A stretch of 64,000 nt of DNA from Bombus terrestris (lineage: Eukaryota > Arthropoda > Insecta > Hymenoptera > Apidae). Shown piece after piece: positions 38,337 to 50,290 of the stretch. Every line of letters starts with the position of its first letter. Positions within the stretch are counted from its first letter, which is position 1. The stretch spans positions 2,170,001 through 2,234,000 of the forward strand of contig NC_063280.1 of assembly GCF_910591885.1 (NCBI RefSeq), written 5' to 3'. The notes under the pieces were generated by a model. It saw nothing but the letters and a program-made list of their open reading frames with translations, was not told the origin of the DNA and did not search any database. A program made the translations under genes and the position numbers.

Positions 38337-38640
38337 GGTTGGTAATCAGTCAAACTTTCTCGAACTAGATCTCCGACTTCTGGTGAGACTTGCTGAGGCA
38401 ATGGCTCAGCGCCGACTGAGACGTTCTTTGTGCTTGCCGCTCTATCTCAACTGTCACTTCTCTCTCGTCGGGTTTCACACCGTTCGCCCGGTATCCCCAA
38501 GGAAGCGAAACTACCACCACGGCGACGACGACGTCAACGGACCCGGCGAGGTCACGTATTTAGTCCCGAAATCCCGCGGAGACACGCGTGTATCGGTATC
38601 TTATCCGACTAGTGGCAATTCAGTGTGTACTCTTTGTACA
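38337..38640 (-). other. Probable 5' leader (untranslated region) of the minus-strand gene
   Basis: This GC- and CpG-rich segment lies directly upstream of the signal-peptide exon. On the minus strand it holds no ATG until 38641-38639, at its far edge, where about four or five would be expected by chance in 300 bases. It includes a short GTC-type repeat (GACGTCGTCGTCGCC in the minus sense, around 38523-38537). The lack of upstream ATGs and the CpG richness are what one expects of a transcribed leader. The exact transcription start is not visible. From the TATA-like box, a start near 38615-38622 is plausible. An intron in the leader cannot be excluded. Confidence 0.5.
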
Positions 38641-38642
38641 TC

Positions 38643-38684
38643 TATTTAAAACCTATCGCTCCACCTCGCGCTCCTTACTATTGG
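38643..38684 (-). promoter_or_regulatory. Candidate core promoter: CCAAT box and TATA-like box
   Basis: On the minus strand the order is AACCAATAG (CCAAT core at 38684-38680) followed about 30 bases later by TTTAAATA (38650-38643). The TATA-like box sits roughly 30 bases before the likely start of the ATG-free leader. A perfect insect initiator (TCAGT) is not seen at the expected place, so this may be a weaker or dispersed promoter. The motifs are seen directly. Their use is inferred from position and from the CpG-rich surroundings. Confidence 0.35.
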
Positions 38685-38699
38685 TTCCTGCCCCAATTC

Positions 38700-39700
38700 C
38701 TTGTCCAATGATACACTCTCGCGCGCATTCACCTCCTTTTCAGATCGAGACGTGAGGGATCGGTCGGAGAGGTGGCAGAAAGTGTCGGTTAGTAGGTGGT
38801 AGGTGGTAGCGATACTCGGGTAGGTGGTAATACCTACGGATGTTTGGAAGGCGCCGTTAATAATGAGCTTAGAGACCTGGAAAAGTAACGTCCAAGTTCT
38901 CCCCCCGGTTAGACTCCTAGCTCCACTTGATGAAGGTGAAGGGGTTTTAGGTGGGGTTTCCTTGCTTCGAAACCAAGATCGCGACAAGCTAACGTTGGCT
39001 TTCTTAGGTGCCCTTCTACGTCCCCCATTTCTACCGTCTATCGGCCTGTCTGGCTGATTCTGATAGTGGTAGGCGCACGTGGAGGGGCCGGCCAGCTTGT
39101 CTACGCTCCAGCTAGGTTTCGCGTTCTTTTAGAAGCTTCCTCGCACGGACACATGTTACACGTCCCCGACTCTGCCGTTTTCCTCAGTCTGCCGTCCCTT
39201 ATCGCAATTTGCGCGTTTTCGCGATAGTAGTTTACAGCTTGGATATACCCAGAAGATCACTTTGGTGCAATAAGGAACAATCCATCGAGGATTCTACTTG
39301 GCAACTATCATCTACAAGCATCGTTGTAGTTTCTATGAGACCACAGTCCAGGATTGTGGAAACTTCAACTTGGTTACCAAGATCGAGGGACCAGGTGGAA
39401 TAGGTTTGTCCCCAATTCTACTCGATACACCCATAAATATCGATGGACAGGTACTATTTATTGGTCGGTGAAAAATCCTCGGATTAGCGAACGCGTTAAG
39501 TCAGCGTATCTAACCCAGCGTTTCGAAAGCGGTCGAATAACGCGACGCCTGTCGAGATTTATTCAAGTGGTACGCATATTTACCGGTACTCTTGGGTCGG
39601 GTAAAAATATTCACTTCGCGGCTGGTTTGCCGGTCTTCGATTTCTCCTTTCCACTTTTTTCGAAAATATGTTTCGATCCGCTTTAATGGATAGTAATTTT
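38700..39700. promoter_or_regulatory. CpG-rich upstream flank of the signal-peptide gene
   Basis: This block is markedly richer in G, C and CpG than the surrounding AT-rich DNA and continues the CpG-rich zone that starts in the leader. It contains a short minisatellite-like run of TAGGTGG units (38793-38809 and 38821-38829) and several G/C-rich words such as GGGGCCGGCCAGC near 39086. Open frames run through it on both strands, but none shows a recognisable domain or paired splice sites. The likeliest role is proximal promoter and regulatory DNA, or a further noncoding 5' exon. Confidence 0.35.
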
Positions 39701-41388
39701 AATTTGTAGGAACGTAAGATCGAATACTTAACGATCGTCGATTAATTTTTTAACTACGAATGATATCTTTACCGTCTCGTTCAGGAAACAGAGCTAGGAA
39801 TGTTGAATTCTTCGTTCTGTCTCAATCCACTTATTCAAAGTGGTGGTTTCACTGATCCTTTGACCTCCAGCACGTTTTTACCATTCAATATCCGTTATTG
39901 TTGCCAATTGTGAAAAATCTATGAATAACTGTTATGATTGTTTGGAACAAAAAGATACAGAGAAAATTAATTTGCTGAAAAAAGACCAACTTTTTAACCG
40001 CAACAGGTGAAGTAGAAGTGAATAAAGATAAATCAATATCAGTTATGTCTTGTTTCAATCTTTGCAAATGTAAATGTAATCATTTATCATTGATAGAAAT
40101 AAAATGATATATAACAAAAAAAATAGACGATTCCTAAGAAAAGATGTTATTTATTCAAGAGAATGGCAATATACTAACATTATATAATATTGCATATTAA
40201 TAATTTCCCATAAAAGTACTAGTATTCGAATGATGTCATTATCTATTCGTACATTAGTCGTTTTTTTCTCCTTGGCTCCACGATTAGGTTAACTCAACTA
40301 GTTTTACGGTGAACACTATTTAATTATTCATTGCCATAAAGATCAGGCACGCGACACCAACACAGGGCAATGATCGTAGCGAAGGCTCGTAAAAGCTGGT
40401 CATTGGTACTTGAGCCGTATCAAAAGGATTCATTACGTCAAGGAACTTCAACAGAGTAGCGTGTTCATCCTGAGACCATATTAGACTATTTTCCGGTTGC
40501 GTGCGAGAGAGAAGGAGAAAAAGGAACGGTAGTAATTATCGAATGATGTATGGAGGAAGTGACATTTTGTGCCTCCTGACGAAATCTAATCCACTGAAAA
40601 CCTGTTCCGTCTTATCGAGAATCGATTACCGATCTTAGTGTTCCGTGAAATTACTGGCCTACAACGTAAATGAAACCACCGTTGAAAAACGGTTATGTTC
40701 TGATGTTACTCCTATACCTCGATTTTTCCTGTGTTGAAACTGATTGACACGCGTATCATATCTACATGTGTATTCACATTCATAATTGATCTTCTTAGAA
40801 ACCGAATTGATCAACGCCCGATCTTATTAATTATTTAATTTCATTACATAAATAAGTGATTGATATTCAATTCTCCAAAAACGAGTAATCTATTTATATT
40901 AAAATCTGAGGTAAATTAAAAAGAAAGAGTTTCTCTACGTTTCAAACAATAAAGTTGATCACCACAGTTCCTGAAGGATTTAATTAACAAATGACATATA
41001 AAGAAGTTACTTAAATCCACGGATACAAAGAATATTCTTGAAATTTGCTATTAAAGATGTAAACCACGAGCAAAAAATATATATAAAATATATTCATTGA
41101 AAGTTAATCTTTCCCATATTTATCCTATTTGTGATAAAAAAATATCTTTTCAAACACTTTCACCAAAAAAACGTAAAAGATCTTATCAGAAAATTTCCAA
41201 TTTTTCTTTCACACCACCATAGACTGATATCGTAGCTAAGTAAAGTTTCCGAGCATTAGACTAGGAAAAAGAGATCAGCGAAAGGAGCCATAAAGCGAAA
41301 CAAACAGAAGCAAAACCGAGGAACGGATAATTAAAGAAGAACGCCGGAAATGAAGGAAAATGATAAACCTGCCGTGGCCTATCCAGAC

Positions 41389-41420
41389 CGTTGCTTTTCT
41401 CTCCGAAAAGGAAAGCAACG
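41389..41420. repeat. Short inverted repeat (9-bp perfect arms)
   Basis: CGTTGCTTT (41389-41397) and AAAGCAACG (41412-41420) with a 14-base spacer. Confidence 0.9.
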
Positions 41421-44400
41421 TCGGAGGAAAGCAGCTTGCATAGACTGAGTGAAGCGTGCCAGTGAAAAGTGATTTAGATCGGACACGAGGTGCATTTCAA
41501 TACCTTGCCAGAACCTGCTTCCGAAACATTCTTCGCGACATTTCAACGATCTCGCGTAGCCATCGTCGATATTTTCCACGGAAATCGAAAGGTAACCCGC
41601 GATCACGTTACTCTGCATATCGATGCCAATTGGCACTTGACACGCTCGATGGAGTAACGTTGAAAATAATTCAATTCATTTGATTCTTTGTCGTCGTAGC
41701 TGGAGTAAACGGAACCGATCCACGTGACTGACTCACATTTCAGATGAATTTCACATTTCACATTTCGTCTTGCTCCTTTTCCTTTTAACCATAATGTCTC
41801 CTTTGCAATTCAATCGTTTCAATTACGTAGTACGTTCCTGTAATTGGACAAGTAAAATTCTTAGAGCTTATTAGTCAGTTTATTGATTTTCATGGGGTAC
41901 CGGTTTGGTTGCTTCGAACGATTTGTGGGTGGAAGACTGGTTCACATTTGACCATTTTTATTCGTTGTAATTGACTAAGATTACCGATGTGAAGTCTGCT
42001 TGATATAAATAGATGAAGCAGTTGAAACTAAAAGAGGAAAAAAGTTATTCCAATGTTTTATAGCGCTAATAAATGAAATTTTTCTTTAACTTAAAATTCT
42101 TTTCATTAATTGATAATATATAAGATAAGTTTTTCCTCGAGTACGTATCCCCTAGCTAATAAATTAATTAACACTTTCTCTTAAATTTAGTAGCACTAGC
42201 TTTATCATCGCGACGAGTTTTTATCACCGTGAAAGTCTGGCACATTATGAAATAATTTTTTTCCTCTCGTTTGGAAATCAGCTAATTGTTAAATCAGTGT
42301 TGCGATCTCGAAGAGGGAAGGCACTGTCCTGTGAAATTTATGACTTCAGTACAGAAGAACCAACGAAGAAACTCAATGTAGCCTAACAAATTTTTAAAGC
42401 GATCATAATGTAACGTCTGTAAAATAAATTGAAGAAAAAATAAGAAAAGAATCATGCGTGTCATAAATAGATGATTTGAATCGAACTATTTACACAAAAT
42501 TTACGATTTCATCGAATAGTTCATCAACCTTGAGCAAATAATAAGTCGGGAATACGATTTAGACAACGATGTAGTACAACTACTAACAAGCATAAATCCT
42601 TTCTTAGATTCAAGTTTTATGCTAGAACGTCCGTCTTCGAGGAATGTTTCTTGCCATAGAAGAATGGCGAACCACGTTAAATAGCTCTCTATTCAGGCAT
42701 GTACAATAGTGTACATATCTTCGTGGTGTGGTAGAAACAAGTGACAAGCATTAATGTCGTAATTCTCACTGAGCCGTTGATTGACAGATATATACACCGA
42801 AGAATGTATCATTTTCCGTCACGATGCATATAACCGTGTTTCGTTTCATCATAGACATTACTCCACATTTAACGAACTTTTTGCTGTGATTTCCTTCGGC
42901 TAGGCTTTATATCGTACACCAAACGGTCGACCGATTAGCGCGACTTTTCGATTGAAAGTAAATGTACCATGGAACGTGCTATTCAACGCGCGATCATTTT
43001 GTAAGATACGGGGCAGTTCGATCCGTGTCTTTTCACGTATACGCTTTTCACGCCCGATTATCAATCATATTCGCGGAACTATAATCTGTAAAATTACGAT
43101 ACGTCGATCCCCCTTATTCGAGGAACTATGGCAATCGTTGACAACCGAGGACCATTTTCATTCGCGAAATATTCGATTATCCGCAAGAAACTTGCATTCT
43201 CGGTTACAAGATTAATCACCAGCATTCACCAGTCGACTGTTTCAAAGATCCTGGCGTTTGATTTATTCGTACGAACGTAATATCGGCCTATTACGATCAC
43301 ATGTTGGAAAACGTTGAAACGAAACTATAACATGCTCGTTTCGATCACGCGAAAAATGTTTATGTATATCGTTATTCCCTGTCTATCTTACACATATCGG
43401 GTTAGATAACACGTGGGAATATATGGAGCGAATTTAGGCTTCTTTCAATGCTATGGATTAGATAGGTGCCCAGGTAAAAGCGTTCGAAAGCCACGCGTAT
43501 GGGAGAAGTCTGTTCCTGGTATACCATATCGTGAATGTAAATCGTGACTGTGTGTATATTATTGATTCTAGGATCGTGGCTGGTTAGAAGGTGTACGGAC
43601 AATGACGTAACGAACCAACGATTGCGCAGAATAATGAGACCAGATTCTCGATCAAATGTAGCGCAACCGGATGAATGTTCCTGCCTAACTATGTCTTCCG
43701 AGGAAATAAAAACCTTGTAACCGCATTTCCGCTATGCTTGGTGGTATTTCCAAATTGATAAACATTCTTCATTGGAGTACATGAGTTCTTTCTCCTTGCA
43801 TTTCACCTTCGATCGTGTGATCGAACACGAATTCTTTTCTTTTTCATTCAAGTTTTCATCATTCTTTCAAACATCCTGCTCACAGGAGGTTATATACAGT
43901 TTATGTATAATATATACATATATACAGTCTGACTTCGTTCGACTTTAATGTTAAAAATACTATTGATTAATCTTCTGATTAAATTACTCGTAAAAGGAAT
44001 CTGTTTGGTCAAGGTTCGATTACACTTGAAAGTATAGCTTTTATTTCTGAAGGTGGAGTTTGAATCTATCTCACTGTAAGTTTGAATCTATTTGAAAGTA
44101 CTGACTTTTTCCTTGTTTCTGGATGTAGTCGTGACACCAAATCTGATTCGGATTGGCCAAGTTACTTAAATTCATGCGGCTTGATTAATGAGAAGCGTGA
44201 AAACTGGAAACGATTTTGTAAGTAACAAACAGGTTTAAACTGGAGAAGTGGTCCCAAGCCTTTTTTAATTCAAGTCACTGAATTCATATAACTCCACTTT
44301 CAACGAGGACATATATACTTAACCCCTACATTACTTGCTGCTCGTTGGAAGTAATCGTGTTCCATAATATGTATATTTTTAAGAAACAACATTATATATA

Positions 44401-45540
44401 AAGAAATAACCTGCCCTAAAGACAATACAACATACCGAGAAATAATAATATACTATAGAATCAATATTACAACCAACAGGCAACTTTCTAGATTCCGGAG
44501 TATAATTCTCCTCCAATTTGCACAGGTCTAAGTTAATTACCAATTTGCACACTCGACATTTCTTCGAATCCTTCCTTTTCCTTGAACTCTGATACATTTC
44601 CTGCTTGAACTCCCAATCGAGAACAACTACAATCGCGTGTGCTATTTTCCTGATTAATTTATAGGAAACAGTGGTTCATTTGCACGCAGCATCACTAAAA
44701 TGGGTAAAGGCCTCGTTCAACCAGATCACTGACGAGGAAAAGCCGAGCGAACAAGTGTTGGATAAGTCTAATTAACGTTTTATTGCTTCGGCATTGTATC
44801 TAATGAGGCGCGTGCATCGATGTAGAAGAACGGGAACCGAAGCAGATCGATGATGGTGGTCTCTGTCAGATTCTGTTGTCGGAAACGCACGTGTGATTTA
44901 ACCACGTGATTCACTCCAGGAATTGTACGTCCATTGAGCAACGTTTCACCATTTTGTCGACTTAACACTTGTAATTATACTGTTTCAAACAGCATTACGC
45001 TAAGTAGATTGTACGCTAAAAATAAATAAAAAGAGGTTACTTGATCGAGAATCACGAGTCGTTCTGCTTTCAATCTCGCGTTCCAGCTTTTACGTGACTG
45101 GTTGCTTCTTGCAGTGCGTGAAATGATGCGTTGTACACGCATGAAAAATGCTTTCTTCGTATAGCAGTTTTCTCTAACCATCCAATGTACAGGTTTACTG
45201 TTGAGGTAGTAAAAAAATACATCCCTGTACGGTTCGTGAAGAAACAATGTAAATACGTTTTTCTGAGACTAGACATTTCCTTGCGTGCAAGCGTGAGAAG
45301 AAATAGTTGATGGATCTTTCCTCGAAGAAGGTTGAAGTACACGTGTAAAGACAAGATTTCCTATAAGGCTCGATGCAACTTCCGCTTTGTCATAAGAATT
45401 TCTTAAGCGATTTTTAGTAGTACACTGGTTCAATGCGTGCTTGGAGTGAGTAATAATTAACGCGCTAATTATTTTACTACTTTTAGATTATTATTGCGTA
45501 TCATTTACTTTCTGTTGACAAATCTCTCATCTGTAACAGG

Positions 45541-45630
45541 TCTGACATCATAATAAATTAATAAATAGTAATTAAATAAATTAATAGATAATCTTAATAA
45601 TTAATAATAACAAATGATAAATTAATTGCT
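45541..45630. repeat. AT-only low-complexity stretch with TAATTA words
   Basis: Almost entirely A and T, built from AATTAATAAAT and ATTAATAATA words. Just upstream (45449-45478) lies an imperfect palindrome, AGTAATAATTA-ACGCGC-TAATTATTTTACT. Confidence 0.7.
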
Positions 45631-45790
45631 TAGAAGTATGCCTCTTTAATATATTTTAATACAATTTTATAATAATAAGAAATCTCTGTGTGCGAATTCT
45701 GTGTCCAATTAGAAGCTTTTAGATACATAGATCTGAATGCAATTTCTTATTTTTATAAAAAGAACTAAAAAAAGTGGAACCTAATAGGTT

Positions 45791-45857
45791 TCATTCTGTA
45801 GGTTTTTGTATTTTTAAATTAGCTACCCATAAATGCATAAATCTTCGCAGTTTACTA
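45791..45857 (+). repeat. Dispersed repeat, about 65 bp, copy A (best preserved)
   Basis: Reads TTTTTGTATTTTTAAATTAG, then CCCATAAATGCATAAATCTT, then CGCAGTTTACT. The shared consensus of the family is approximately TTYTTCAAATTTCTCATAAA followed by TGCATARAGATCCGCAGTTT. Seven other copies occur in the window. Confidence 0.6.
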
Positions 45858-48800
45858 AGAAGAAATTCCATTTTTACTCATTTACAAGTTAACGATAAAA
45901 GTATAATTTTTAAAATCACTTGAAATTTTTAAAGTAAACGATACAAAGTCACAACTATCAATCGATATACAGAGATTCGATTTATAAAAACCATTCGATT
46001 GTTGTTCATGCATCATCACGCAGCACTTTGTTGACAGTCCAACACGACCGAAAATACTCGTGCCTTCGTTATGACAGATTCACCGTTCCGTGAACCATGT
46101 GACCTCAAATAAAAATAAATGATCTTACAGGCATAATTCGAACGATACACGAACAATCTAATCCGTTTAGGGTCCTGTAATATATATTCTACGCAGCCGA
46201 CATCATAGCTCAATTCATTCATAGCCGAATATAGATAAGGTGATAGGTTACTAGATCTCGGTCATAATTGCATAACAATGTTCGTTAGTGGATTGGCCAA
46301 CTTACTACAATAATCTTTTTGAAAGTTATTAAACGTGGTTACACCGAGTACAAGCTTTGTTTATTATTTTATTAATAAATTTTACAAATAAACATAAATG
46401 ATAGTCAATTAAAATAAATTGCAAATTATTGTACGATTAAGATCCAACACACGTCAAAATTCTATCGACAGGTCATCTACTTTCTATATAAGAAAGTTCG
46501 AGAGAAAAATTCGCAGAAATCTCGAGCAATTTCTCTATGCCTGTTCATTATGTTAATAACGGAGGATAAAATCAATCACGTATACTCTACATGGCAAATG
46601 ATAGGTATTACGCCTTCGTTGAATTATCATTGGTAACAGGAACTTGGGTACAATTAAGACGATTAAACGGCGTAAAATGGTAATTGTAATTAGACGGATT
46701 GTGCAAAGTTAACTGATCACCTGTGTCTTAAAGAACCAATGCGGAATAAAATGCAATAAGTAATGTACTTCTTGTATCAGTTACGTGATTTTTCATGTCA
46801 AATTAAACCCTCGAGCGCAAGTATGATCCAATATATATATGTACATACTTTTTTTCGAAACATCACGCGAAACTATTACAACAGTCATATTATTTTTAGT
46901 TCCATAAAATCGTCGAATTAGCGAACCAATTCTACCTATATTCACATCAGCCGATGTTATTATCACTTTAAATGTAATTAAATTACGCGACCAAATAAAT
47001 TTTTCCTTCGATTGAACGAGAGTTATTTTATCTGTTACGTGAAATTAATAGTGGTTCGTTGCCTAATTAGGATGAAGTCGAAAAATAACTAGAATTTATG
47101 GACGAGATGACGCATTATTAGGATCGCGAGTTATTACATTGATGACTTCCGTTGACTTTGAACTACCTCGTTACGCTTGACTCGAAATTTTAATAGAATA
47201 TGGAAGGACATCTCATTAATCATGTTGTTATGGAGCCACCCCGAGGCCTTTGATATCTAATTCCGAGTTTAATAAAAACGGTCCGATGAAATCGCTCGTA
47301 AATGCAACGAAAAACGCTTTCCAGCAAAAGGTTTCATCGTTACGCTCAATCGAATATTGCCTCCAAGCATCTTGTAATTGGTGATTAATAACGTCGATTA
47401 ATGGGCATAAGTCAGAGGGCAGTGTTAGCACTGCGATATACGCTATCCATCAAAAGAGTGTGATCACTACGTGTTTCATGAAATCTTGTATTTAAAAAAT
47501 GTGTCAGGTTAGAATATCTACTGTTACCTTAGAAAATTCTTTAATTAAAAAGATATTCGAGTAATATATGTAAAATTAATTTTGAATTAATAACGAAATT
47601 TGCAGAAAATGTAATTACTCAGTATACACATACCTGTGAAAAGTGATTCCAAGCATTCCACCATAGTGTAAAGATGCAATAACGTAATTGTTAGGGCGTG
47701 AGGATAAATAAGGAAATGACGAAAGAGCCACGAATAGGATCCTTTCGCAATTGGTAGCAGAGGATTTGTTTAAAAACGTGCGAATTAAAATTTCGCGAGG
47801 GGCTCATAACTGCTCACTTCACTTTTCTTAGCCTGCGTTCCTTTCTTCATTTCGATCGGTTCGCAATCCCTTGGAAAATCAGTCGTAATAGACAAGCATG
47901 TATGGTCGATGTAAGTACGATCAGAATCGATATGATTTCACGATGACAACGATGCTGAATTTACGAATTATTCGTCTCACGTTTGCGGAAAGATCACGCA
48001 CGTTGACAGCGTATAAAATTCCTCGTGGTTTTTGATTTTCTCCGCCGACAGAAGTGCACAGGTCGCCAGTAATCGAATAATAAGTCGAAATATTTCATAA
48101 CGACGGGATCGTTACGTCAGAAATCCATTTGAATCGGCAACGGAACAGATAGCCGTCCGAAGTGAAATCTGTAAAAAGAGTCATAACTCGTGGAATGCGC
48201 CGACTCCGACATACATTTTATCGAACGTAAACTTTTCTTTTCGTTAAGCTCGTATTGCTTCCGTTCGGCACGCTCGTTCGTGAGAAATCGTAGCGGATGG
48301 ACATCTCGATAACGGTTCGTGTATTTATTTACACAAACCCAATACGGCTTGAGACAACGACAAGTGCGCATCGCTGTTCGTAAATATTAGGGCACGTAAT
48401 TGGAGTCTCTCTTTCAATAATTTGAATTTATAACATTATTATAAATTAATATAATTTTATAATAATTTAGAATATAATTTATAATATCCGAAGATTGTTA
48501 GTATCAAACGGATCTAATTGTTTTTTTCCTATGTACTTTATTATACCGCGAATATCAATAAAGACCAATTATCTGTACAATTTTCTGCTGCGTTACGTAA
48601 CTTTAATATTTCGCATTGTGATCATTAAATACTCGTATATATTATAAATATTTGATAAATATGTATCAAATATTCGTATAAATCGTATAAATGTCTGATA
48701 TCTATGAATAGAAATGTATATAAAGATTGAATTCATTATAAATTAAACGCAAAACTACACGGAGAAATTCTTCGTGTTTTTCTTTTTATTTTTTGTATTC

Positions 48801-48882
48801 AATGAAAGCGTTCGCGTAAGGATCGAACGCAAAATATGGGATAAGAGAAAAGCATCGTTGAATAATGCATAGTTCTTTTTCT

Positions 48883-48909
48883 GATTTTCTTCAACCGTTG
48901 AAGAAAATC
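48883..48909. repeat. Perfect hairpin: 12-bp inverted repeat with 3-base spacer
   Basis: GATTTTCTTCAA (48883-48894), CCG, TTGAAGAAAATC (48898-48909). The arms are exact reverse complements. Confidence 0.95.
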
Positions 48910-50233
48910 ATTTGCAGAAAGTCGCAATGAAGTAACTAAAAGTCACAAGAATTTAACAAGAAAACAAGTTACTTAATACTTTCGTTTTTCAGACAATCTG
49001 CATATAAGACAGTAAATAGGTAAAGGTAAACTTGTTTGTCTAACATCGATCAGGGCTCGGTTTAATTAAAAATCGTTCGTTGGAAGTTTAACACGCATGG
49101 ATGCGTGCACGGATACCGAAAGCTACTTTTTTCGTCGTTAATCTTTAACTATGTTTATCGATTGACATTTCAAACGATCTTTCGCAACAATAATATCCAA
49201 TGTACTGATCTCGGTACGTAAAGTGACGGAAGGTTGAGTGCAACTACCCTTTTACCATATTTTTCCTTTTTTTTATTGTAACTTTCGTATAATAAGCTAA
49301 GCTTTGTCTTATAGCAACAATTATTCGATACATATTATCACGTATCTTACATAGACGCATACTACTATATATGTTACATTTTCCCAATACATTTTCCTTT
49401 GCTATTTCTATGGAATCGTAAATAGCTAAGCTTAGGAATTTAATAGTCGTTTAATTGCCATTTCTTTCAAACACTAAAATAGCTAAATACCAAGCCGTTA
49501 AATTGGCGATCGATACCTCTATAATATAAATTTCTATTAGCGCGTTCCGTGAAAGTTAATCAATTGCGTCACATTTTACCACAATACGTATAAAGCTCGC
49601 AAGTATGTGTAACTGGCAATACCAGGTGGAAACCTACCTTGAAATTAAACTACCGAAACGCAGCGTCAGTGCGCGTTTCTTCTTTCGAGATTTTTTGTTA
49701 AACAAATTAGCAAAGCCGATCTGTGTCATTCCCTGGAGATACATTTCACGTAAATAAAAGTTTCTTAACAACGATTGCCTATTTTCTCCCCTTTAATAGC
49801 TTCATGCACGTGATGATTTACGAGATGTTCACCAACGCTTTCCGGCGAAAACTTTCGAGAACAAGTCAGGCAATTGGGCAACGAACCGCCTCTAATTGGG
49901 GCTGGCACATGCCGTAAAAAGAAGCTGCAAGGTGAGCCTCGCGTAAATGAATCGCGCCCTGGTTCCCTTCACCCTGGCTTTCAACGCTTTTCCTACAAAA
50001 GCAACTCCCTCCGAAAGGTTTCTGGCTACCAGCTAGGGAAAGTAACGGTATAAACAAAAGAAATTTCCTGGTATTTCATTACTCCCGACAATTCATTCAC
50101 AGCTCTCTAGGCTCCTCGTGCGTACATTCTTTGCCTTTTTCTTTTTACTATTGTAAACTAAGGTGTCAGTCCGAGTACTTGAGTATCTAATTTTTACCCG
50201 GAGAAAATTAGTGGGTTTTCTTGCTTGTATATT

Positions 50234-50290
50234 CTGATACTTTGGAAATTTACTCAAATTTTTCATAAATGTGTATCGTCAAAATTAAAG
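50234..50290 (+). repeat. Dispersed repeat copy G
   Basis: Contains TCTGATACTTTGGAAATTTA, CTCAAATTTTTCATAAATGT and GTATCG. Only the left half of the consensus is well kept. Confidence 0.4.

Noticed and set aside
47228..47431. 67-codon minus frame with mixed, protein-like residues
   Set aside because: No recognised family, no clear acceptor or donor pair, and an isolated location. It may be chance in a CpG-containing stretch.
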